A DNA stretch of 14,129 nucleotides, taken from Actinomycetota bacterium. GTDB lineage: Bacteria > Actinomycetota > Geothermincolia > Geothermincolales > RBG-13-55-18. Of this stretch, positions 1-5,399 are shown piece by piece (position 1 is the stretch's first letter; each line of letters opens with the position of its first letter). The notes under the pieces were generated by a model that saw only the letters and a program-made list of their open reading frames with translations, was not told the origin of the DNA and did no database searches. The stretch spans positions 1 through 14,129 of the forward strand of contig JAPWVA010000011.1 of assembly GCA_028275245.1 (NCBI GenBank), given 5' to 3'. Position numbers and translations under genes: made by a program.

Positions 1-191
1 ACGGCCTCCACCACAAAGCGCATGCGCTCCGGTCCCTCCTTGGTGGCAGGGCCCAGATTGATGTCCAACCAGTTGGCACCCCCCTCCACCTGGAGAAGGG
101 CCATCTCCTGGATGGGCTTCTTGTCTCTGTCCTTCATGGCCTGGCCGATCTTCTTCATCATCACGTTGACCTTTTCGCCGATGACCAGCAT
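1..191 (-). CDS. acsE: Methyl-THF:corrinoid iron-sulfur protein methyltransferase (AcsE/MeTr), 5' part only
   Basis: Only the first 63 codons are in the window; the gene runs off the left edge. I translated it by hand from the ATG at 191-189. The N-terminus begins MLVIGEKVN, very like the known AcsE start (MLIIGERIN in Moorella), and residues 37-49 carry the pterin-binding signature GGANWLDINLGPA (Asp43, Asn45, Gly47) of the DHPS-like TIM barrel. The start is fixed by a near-perfect Shine-Dalgarno AAAGGAGGAA (205-196), six bases before ATG counted from AGGAGG. In the family this cytoplasmic enzyme transfers the N5-methyl of methyl-THF to Co(I) of the AcsC/AcsD protein. It follows lipA after 88 bp and is separated from acsC/acsD by metV, metF, the methionine synthase and lipA. 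MetH-type or other pterin methyltransferases share the fold, but the context and N-terminus favour AcsE. Confidence 0.9.
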   Translation of the reverse strand, partial: MLVIGEKVNVMMKKIGQAMKDRDKKPIQEMALLQVEGGANWLDINLGPATKEGPERMRFVVEA

Positions 192-195
192 CTTC

Positions 196-205
196 TTCCT
201 CCTTT
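196..205 (-). promoter_or_regulatory. Strong ribosome binding site of acsE
   Basis: The minus strand reads AAAGGAGGAA here, with AGGAGG six bases before the ATG at 191. This decides the acsE start. The same frame stays open further upstream, through a possible GTG at 278-276, but that extension has no family support. Confidence 0.75.
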
Positions 206-279
206 GCTCACCTCTGGACTCCAGTCTCCTCCTCAGACTTCCGATCTCACGGGAGTTCTTCTCCCGGACAAATCCCACT

Positions 280-1188
280 TCAGGAAGGGTAAACGGTATT
301 CCACACCTCCAGGGCCTCCGCCGCGCGATAGGAACTCCTTACCAAAGGTGCGGAGACCACCACCGGGATTCCAGCCCTTACGGCCTCCTCCTTCAACTCG
401 TCGAATTCCTCCGGGGTTAAGAAACGGGCCACCGGTAGCTGCCTCCTGGAGGGGCGCAAGTACTGGCCGATGGTTAGGATATCACAACCCACTCCTGCCA
501 AATCCCCGAAGGTCCTGCGGAGTTGTTCCTTTCTTTCCCCCAGCCCCACGATGAGGCCGCTTTTGACCTTCACGCGCGGGGAGAGCTCCTTGGCCCGTGC
601 CAGAAGCGCTAGGGACCTGCGGTAATCCGCCATGGGTCTAACCCTGGCATAGAGCTCCTCCACCGTCTCCAGGTTGTGGTTGAACACCTCCGGCCCCTCC
701 CTCATCACCGTCTCCAGGGCCTTTAGGGAACCCCGGAAGTCCGGGGTGAGGATCTCCACGGTGGCCCGAGGCAACCTCCTCCTGACCTCTCTGATGCAAG
801 CAGCAAAGTGGGAGGCGCCGCCGTCGGGGAGGTCATCCCGGGTCACGCTGGTGATGACCACGTGTTCTAAGCCCATCTCCACCGCCGCCTCCGCCACCCT
901 CGCCGGCTCTTCCCCATCCACCGGAAGGGGTGTCCCCTTCTCCACCCCGCAGAAAGAGCAATTCCTGGTGCACACATCCCCCAGGATCATGAAAGTGGCG
1001 GTGCGAGAGGAAAAACATTCCATGCGGTTGGGGCAACGGGCGCTTTCGCACACTGTGTGCAAGCCCCGGGAACGGAGGATACCCATGACCTCGTTGAGGT
1101 TCCTCCCGGAACGTATGGGTCGGAGAAACCAGCGGGGCATCCTCTCCGCGTAATGGGGCTCCCTGGCTGCGTCTGCCTTCTCGGTCAT
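280..1188 (-). CDS. lipA: Lipoyl synthase (radical SAM)
   Basis: A 302-residue radical SAM enzyme that inserts two sulfurs into protein-bound octanoyl groups to make lipoyl cofactors. Three diagnostic motifs are visible: the auxiliary cluster CX4CX5C at Cys47, Cys52, Cys58; the radical SAM CX3CX2C at Cys73, Cys77, Cys80 (CTRNCSFC); and the C-terminal RSSY at about 284-287, whose serine ligates the auxiliary cluster. Length is normal for the family. The start is uncertain. The ATG at 1188 has only a distant GGAGAGGAG, while the ATG at 1140 (MPRWFLRP) has GGAG close by and matches the point where the family's conserved N-terminus (PEWL-like) begins. It lies 33 bp after the methionine synthase gene and 88 bp before acsE. 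No lipB or lplA is in the window. The likely client is the glycine cleavage H protein or a 2-oxoacid dehydrogenase, which is inference. Confidence 0.95.
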   Translation of the reverse strand: MTEKADAAREPHYAERMPRWFLRPIRSGRNLNEVMGILRSRGLHTVCESARCPNRMECFSSRTATFMILGDVCTRNCSFCGVEKGTPLPVDGEEPARVAEAAVEMGLEHVVITSVTRDDLPDGGASHFAACIREVRRRLPRATVEILTPDFRGSLKALETVMREGPEVFNHNLETVEELYARVRPMADYRRSLALLARAKELSPRVKVKSGLIVGLGERKEQLRRTFGDLAGVGCDILTIGQYLRPSRRQLPVARFLTPEEFDELKEEAVRAGIPVVVSAPLVRSSYRAAEALEVWNTVYPS

Positions 1189-1221
1189 GCCCTACGTGCG
1201 TCTCCTCTCCCGGCACTGGGA

Positions 1222-2232
1222 TCAACCCAGGAAACGGGCCAGCTCTGCCGTGAGAGCGTAGGCCCTCTCCGCCGCCTCCTCCTCCACACCCTCCAGGCCG
1301 CAGGAAGGCGTCACCATGGACCTCTCTCGGAGGAGATCCTCCGGCACGCCCCGCCCCCGGAGTAAGCTCACCCCCTCCTCGAACCGGCGAGCCAAGCCAT
1401 CGGCGTCCACCCGGTAGACCTCCTCTGTGTTGGGTACCAGGCCCCAGGCCAGTATGCCCCCCCTTTCCAGGAAGGCGGTGAGCTCCTCCGGGTAAAGGGC
1501 TAAGCTCTCCATGTAGTTGAAAGCGTCGAAGCTCACCACGTCCAGGCCCGCTTGGAAGAGGATGGACCAATCAGTGTTCCCACAACAATGGGAACCCGTG
1601 AGGCATCCCAGGTTCTCCACGCAGGCCCTAAGGTAATTCACCACCCTTTCCCTGTCCAAGCTCACCAGGGCCGACCCCACCGAAACCAGGTAGGGTTCGT
1701 CAAAGAATATCAGCACCTGTTCCGTCCGTCCCGTGCCCCTGAGCACTCCCTCCATCCAGCGGGCCTTGAGGTTGAGAACCCTCACCATGGCGTCGGCCAC
1801 CTGCTCGTCGTAGAGCATCGGCCTCTTGTTCTCGTCCAGAACCGTCAGGCCATAGCTTATCGGTCCCGTGATCTGCCCCTTAAGAACAGGGTATTTCCTG
1901 TCTCCCTCGCTCACTATCCGGGTAAAGGCGTGGAGCCCGGCGGCGAAATCCTCGCTGATGGCGAACTCCCCGGCGTTGGCATCCAGGTAAGCCTGGTAAG
2001 CCCTTTCCAAACCCTCGAACAGGCCCTCATCCCGGCGAAGGTGGACCCTCCTCTCGTTCTCGTCCACCACCACGCCCGGCATACCCTCGCTGTACTGGGC
2101 ATACATGTTCTCCCGGAAGCTTCGCCGGGGTAGTTGGGGCCAAGCCGGCGCCCACTCCAGGTATCGGAGGGTCATCCGGCACGCCTCCTCCGGATCACGG
2201 TGGGGAAGGCTGCCGATGGCGGTAGCCCACAT
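1222..2232 (-). CDS. Core (folate-domain-less) methionine synthase, MetE C-terminal/UROD-like fold
   Basis: A 336-residue protein related to the C-terminal catalytic half of cobalamin-independent methionine synthase; full MetE is about 750 residues, so the N-terminal half is absent. The N-terminus has the family's IGSLP motif (6-10). Candidate zinc ligands, aligned by eye to E. coli MetE His641/Cys643/Glu665/Cys726, are His215, Cys217 (SHCCG), Asp236 and Cys311 (TPSCGLEG). Such short proteins are known from anaerobes as folate-independent methionine synthases (Mes families); the Dehalococcoides member was reported to take its methyl group from the corrinoid iron-sulfur protein. Its place between metF and acsE fits that role. 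An in-frame TAA lies just upstream, so ATG 2232 is the only good start, although the best SD (AAGGAG) is about 14 bases away. Alternative: another methylcorrinoid-dependent methyltransferase of the UROD superfamily. I did not assign a Mes subfamily. Confidence 0.8.
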   Translation of the reverse strand: MWATAIGSLPHRDPEEACRMTLRYLEWAPAWPQLPRRSFRENMYAQYSEGMPGVVVDENERRVHLRRDEGLFEGLERAYQAYLDANAGEFAISEDFAAGLHAFTRIVSEGDRKYPVLKGQITGPISYGLTVLDENKRPMLYDEQVADAMVRVLNLKARWMEGVLRGTGRTEQVLIFFDEPYLVSVGSALVSLDRERVVNYLRACVENLGCLTGSHCCGNTDWSILFQAGLDVVSFDAFNYMESLALYPEELTAFLERGGILAWGLVPNTEEVYRVDADGLARRFEEGVSLLRGRGVPEDLLRERSMVTPSCGLEGVEEEAAERAYALTAELARFLG

Positions 2233-2266
2233 AGCGGCCCGGGACTCTCCTTATCCTCTAAGGGTC

Positions 2267-2304
2267 AAAGCGAAAGGGGGGGAGGCCTTCTGGGCCTCTC
2301 CCCT
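2267..2304 (-). terminator. Probable intrinsic terminator or attenuator after metF
   Basis: Starting seven bases after the metF stop, the transcript can form an 11-12 bp, almost all G-C stem (2304-2293 pairing with 2276-2287, one internal G-U plus a terminal G-U) with a 5-base loop CAGAA. It is followed by UUUCGCUUU (2275-2267). The uridine run is interrupted, so termination may be partial. It separates the ten-gene pathway operon from the methionine synthase-lipA-acsE genes. I found no convincing promoter in the remaining 34 bases before the next start, so read-through is plausible. Confidence 0.55.
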
Positions 2305-2310
2305 TCCCTC

Positions 2311-3240
2311 TCACATCTTGGTGATGTCCACGCCAGCTTCCTCGAGGATCCTGGGTACCACGTCCTCCTTGCCGATAGCCATGATGTGGACACCGTCGCA
2401 TATCTTCTCGTCGATGAGTTGCCTGATCTGGCGGGCCATTATGCGGATTCCCGTGTTCAGGCGCTCCTCCTTGGGTGCGTCCTCCATCTCCCTGGCCAGA
2501 TTTTCGGGCACAAAGACGCCCGGCACGTTGTTGTTCATGTACTTTATCTGGCCGGGGCTGGTGAGGAGTACCAGGCCGCAACAAATGTAGACCTTGTCGT
2601 TTATCTTGCGGGCCCTTTCCATGAAACGCTTGAAGTTATCCATGTCGTAGACGGCCTGGGTCTGGAAGAACTGGGCACCCGCCTCGATCTTCTTCTCGAA
2701 TTTGATCATCTGGGGCTCGATAGGCACCGCCTCAGGGGTGACGATGGCTCCCTTGAAGAACTTCACGCCCCCCTTCAGCTCGTTGCCGCCGGAATCCCGG
2801 CCCTCCTCCAGGTTGCGGATGAGCTGTAGCAGCTGCACGCTCTCCAGGTCGAATACCCCCTTGGCGTCCTTGTGGTCCCCCACCGGTATGGAGTCGCCGG
2901 TGAGACACAACACGCTGCGGATACCTCGGGTGTAGGCGAAGAGGAGGTCCGCCTCGATAGCCAGGCGGTTACGGTCCCGGCAGGTCACCTGCAAGGTAGG
3001 CTCTCCGCCCAGCTCCTTGATGAGGATGGCGGTGCCCAGGGAGGGATAGCGCATCACCGAGGACTGGTTGTCGGTGATGTTCATCGCGTGGACCTTGTCC
3101 TTGAGCAGGTTGATGTGCTCGATCATCTCCTCCAGGTCGGTGCCCTTGGGTGGCCCGATCTCGCCGGTCACCAGGAACTTCCCGGCCTCGAGGATCTCCT
3201 GGATACTGGGCTTGGCATGTTCCTTTATAAGAACGGTCAT
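2311..3240 (-). CDS. metF: Methylenetetrahydrofolate reductase, catalytic subunit
   Basis: A 309-residue MetF-family flavoprotein that reduces methylene-THF to methyl-THF, the last folate step of the methyl branch. Visible family features are VTGEIGPPKG near the N-terminus (the glutamate matches the catalytic Glu of E. coli MetF), MNITDNQ, LTGD in the middle, and FFQTQAVYD in the second half, matching the TQ-containing substrate-binding strand. Length is normal. A GTG three codons upstream (3249) is open, but the ATG at 3240 is chosen because GGAGGTGAG (3253-3245) lies at ideal distance. The metV stop TAG is separated from this ATG by one base, so translation is almost certainly coupled. With MetV it should form the MetVF reductase of acetogens. 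No Rnf-like or Hdr-like electron-transfer gene is beside it in the window. Confidence 0.93.
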   Translation of the reverse strand: MTVLIKEHAKPSIQEILEAGKFLVTGEIGPPKGTDLEEMIEHINLLKDKVHAMNITDNQSSVMRYPSLGTAILIKELGGEPTLQVTCRDRNRLAIEADLLFAYTRGIRSVLCLTGDSIPVGDHKDAKGVFDLESVQLLQLIRNLEEGRDSGGNELKGGVKFFKGAIVTPEAVPIEPQMIKFEKKIEAGAQFFQTQAVYDMDNFKRFMERARKINDKVYICCGLVLLTSPGQIKYMNNNVPGVFVPENLAREMEDAPKEERLNTGIRIMARQIRQLIDEKICDGVHIMAIGKEDVVPRILEEAGVDITKM

Positions 3241-3241
3241 C

Positions 3242-3904
3242 CTACTCACCTCCGCCCTTCCGCTCGAAGATCACCCTTCCGGGCTTCATGTTCGCCTGCC
3301 AGTTCTTGAGCCCGTAGATGCGGCGGAAGCGATCCAGCTTACCCATCTTCTCCAGCTGGTTGTAGATGAGGGTCCAGCCGCAATCCTTTTCCTTGTCGGT
3401 CTCGCACTTGCCCTCGTCCGTCCCGCCACAGGGACCGTTGAGGATGCCCTTGTGGCAACGGGTCACCGGGCATATGGCCCCGAAGTCCTCCAACACGCAG
3501 TCACCGCAAAGGGAGCACTTCTCGACGAAGTGGCCATGCCGGACGATGTTGCCCAGGAACATGGTGTTGCAGGCGGGGTGGACAGGCTTGTCGGTGGCCT
3601 CGCGCACGGACTGGACACCGGCGCCACAGCACATCACCAGGAAACCCTCGGCGGCCTCCACCGCCTCCTTGTTCTCCCGGAACTTGCGCTTGGTGTTCAG
3701 CTCGTGGCAGACCTCCTCGTAGACAACGGTTCCGGTCACCGTCTTGCCCTCGGCCTCCAGCTTGGCCTTCATCTCGGCCACCTGGGGCTCCCCACCCGTT
3801 TCGCAGGTGGTGGCGCAGGAACCGCAGCCCACGATGAAGACCTTCTGCTCGCCCTCGAGTTCCTTGAGGACCTCCTCGAAGGGCTTCGACGTGGTGATGA
3901 TCAT
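3242..3904 (-). CDS. metV: MetV, Fe-S/zinc-binding partner of methylene-THF reductase
   Basis: A 220-residue cysteine-rich protein of the family called methylenetetrahydrofolate reductase C-terminal domain protein. It has 15 cysteines, including Cys27, Cys30, Cys34 (GCGSC near the N-terminus), the pair Cys92-Cys93, and a C-terminal cluster region CSLCGDC (130-136), Cys145, Cys150, PCGG (Cys159), Cys167 and Cys175. The CPVTRCHKG...GPCGG block is typical of MetV. In acetogens MetV binds MetF and passes electrons to its flavin; structures show iron-sulfur and zinc sites, but which cysteine serves which site is not deduced here. The start ATG at 3904 has GGAGGAGGA about nine bases upstream. It follows acsC after 73 bp that hold nothing else recognisable, and it is followed immediately by metF. 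Confidence 0.92.
   Translation of the reverse strand: MIITTSKPFEEVLKELEGEQKVFIVGCGSCATTCETGGEPQVAEMKAKLEAEGKTVTGTVVYEEVCHELNTKRKFRENKEAVEAAEGFLVMCCGAGVQSVREATDKPVHPACNTMFLGNIVRHGHFVEKCSLCGDCVLEDFGAICPVTRCHKGILNGPCGGTDEGKCETDKEKDCGWTLIYNQLEKMGKLDRFRRIYGLKNWQANMKPGRVIFERKGGGE
3245..3253 (-). promoter_or_regulatory. Ribosome binding site of metF inside the end of metV
   Basis: GGAGGTGAG on the minus strand overlaps the last codons of metV and fits the ATG at 3240 (six bases from GGAGGTG). It argues against the upstream GTG at 3249, which would overlap the site itself. Confidence 0.7.
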
Positions 3905-3977
3905 GGCTCGATTCCTCCTCCTCTAACTGCTACGTCCGACCGGCATCCCTTTCCCCGGCGGATACCGCGTCCCGACT

Positions 3978-5324
3978 TCAGGTGGTGGAGAACTGTCTGA
4001 GGAAGGCGGGTAGGTCCGCCGCCTCCCTGGTCCCCACGATGATCTCCCAGTCGGGCAACTCCTCCTCCAGTTCGCCGGAGATCTGGGCCACGTAGCCTGG
4101 GATGATCAGCTTGCGATGCTTCACCTTCTCGGCGATGCCGGAGGTGTTGATGAACTTGGCGATGACCTCGGGCACGAACTTGCCCGCCGCCCAGGCGGTG
4201 AGAACCGACTGCCCGTCGCAATCCACCACCCCCAGCCAGGCCGGGATCTTGCTCCCCTCGATCTCCCCAGAAACGATGAAGTAGGTGAGGGAGAAGTTGG
4301 TGGTGACCAGCACCGGGCTGTTCTCATCGGGATTCCCGATCTCGTAGAACTTGGAATCCACCGCCATGGGCCTCTGGGGATCGGTGTAGATGTTGAGGAC
4401 CAGGACCAGCAGGGGATACATCCTCCAGGGCTCGGCATGGGACAGTATCACGATTCCGCCGTACTTGCAGATGTAAAGGCCGGCCAGGGCTGTCTCATAG
4501 AGCTCATCCCCGGTCTCCTCGCAGGGGAAGGTGATGGTGGGGAACCCGAAGGGGGCGAACTTCTGGTTGAGGGCCGCCCGACGGATGGCCACCAGGTCCT
4601 TGAAGGTCTGTCCGGGCTTGCGCGGTGCCGGATCCAGAACCACTTCCTTCATGCCCATGTCCACCAACTTCTGGGCCAGTTCCGCCAGCTTGTCCAGGTC
4701 TTCTGCCTTTACGGCCAGGGGGAGACCCTTCTCCTGGGCCAGGGCGGCCATGGCGTCGATGTTGGCCTCGGTGGCGGCGTAGAGCAGCGGCCGGGTGTCG
4801 CCTGCCGCCTCCACCCCTGCCTTCATGAGTTCCACATCCTCAGCCATCAGGATGATGGGCCGGCTAACGCCTTTCACCTTCTCCACCAGGGCCTTGAACT
4901 TGGCGGCATCACCGCTGGCAGCCTTCACCGCCACAGCACGCACCTTCAAGGTCACGCCCACGCGCTCGTGCACGCAGTCCTTGACCTGGCCGAGGAGCTG
5001 GTCCACCTGGGCGTCGTCCATGTCGTCGCTGACCAGCACCCCCAACACGGTGGGATTGAAGAAGGTCTTCTCGTGGCGGTAGAGCACCAGCTCCTCACCC
5101 ACCTTGAAGGCCTCATCTCCCACACCCACGGTCACGCCCCTGATAGGTGGGGCGCTGGCCTCGGCTAGCTCCGCTTTGACCTCCTCGCTGACGTAGGGGC
5201 ATTTCTCCAGCTCCGCCTGGCCCGCCGCCAGCTTCATGGCGAAAGCCAGGCAGGTGGGAAAGCCGCACTCCTTGCAGTTGGTCTTGGGGAGCTTTTTGAA
5301 GATGTCCAAGCCCGAAAGTCCCAT
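3978..5324 (-). CDS. acsC: Corrinoid iron-sulfur protein large subunit
   Basis: A 448-residue large (gamma) subunit of CoFeSP, the cytoplasmic methyl carrier between AcsE and AcsB. The N-terminal small domain has the [4Fe-4S] motif CX2CX4CX16C at Cys17, Cys20, Cys25 and Cys42 (TNCKECGFPTC). A TIM-barrel domain follows, then a C-terminal Rossmann-like cobalamin domain (from about residue 320; NFSLTYF and the IPAWLGVVDCDG segment are typical). Length matches Moorella AcsC. The start ATG at 5324 has AAGGAG about eight bases upstream. It follows acsB after 75 bp containing a strong hairpin. Its partner acsD is not adjacent but lies upstream of acsA, so the two CoFeSP genes bracket the CODH/ACS genes. 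Confidence 0.96.
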   Translation of the reverse strand: MGLSGLDIFKKLPKTNCKECGFPTCLAFAMKLAAGQAELEKCPYVSEEVKAELAEASAPPIRGVTVGVGDEAFKVGEELVLYRHEKTFFNPTVLGVLVSDDMDDAQVDQLLGQVKDCVHERVGVTLKVRAVAVKAASGDAAKFKALVEKVKGVSRPIILMAEDVELMKAGVEAAGDTRPLLYAATEANIDAMAALAQEKGLPLAVKAEDLDKLAELAQKLVDMGMKEVVLDPAPRKPGQTFKDLVAIRRAALNQKFAPFGFPTITFPCEETGDELYETALAGLYICKYGGIVILSHAEPWRMYPLLVLVLNIYTDPQRPMAVDSKFYEIGNPDENSPVLVTTNFSLTYFIVSGEIEGSKIPAWLGVVDCDGQSVLTAWAAGKFVPEVIAKFINTSGIAEKVKHRKLIIPGYVAQISGELEEELPDWEIIVGTREAADLPAFLRQFSTT

Positions 5325-5373
5325 GGCTCAACTCCTTCCTACTCCCAAACTCCTCCCTAAACCTACCTCGAAG

Positions 5374-5398
5374 AGGGGGAGGGGAAACCCCTCCCCCT
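5374..5398 (-). promoter_or_regulatory. Perfect 11-bp GC hairpin between acsB and acsC
   Basis: Directly after the acsB stop codon the transcript can fold into an 11-bp perfect stem (5398-5388 with 5384-5374) closed by a 3-base loop UUU. The next bases (CUCUUCGAGG) have no uridine run, so it does not look like a standard intrinsic terminator. It may protect the 3' end of an acsB transcript, set a processing point, or reduce acsC expression relative to acsAB. Confidence 0.5.
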
Positions 5399-5399
5399 T

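Noticed and set aside
223..266. Short inverted repeats between lipA and acsE (CGGGAG/CTCCCG at 250-266 and AGTCT/AGACT at 223-239)
   Set aside because: The stems are only 5-6 bp with no following U-run, and such repeats are expected by chance. Too weak to call a terminator or regulator.
192..278. In-frame 29-codon N-terminal extension of acsE from a GTG at 278
   Set aside because: The frame is open, but AcsE proteins start at the MLVIGE motif and a near-ideal SD precedes the ATG at 191. The extension is arginine- and glutamate-rich with no family match.
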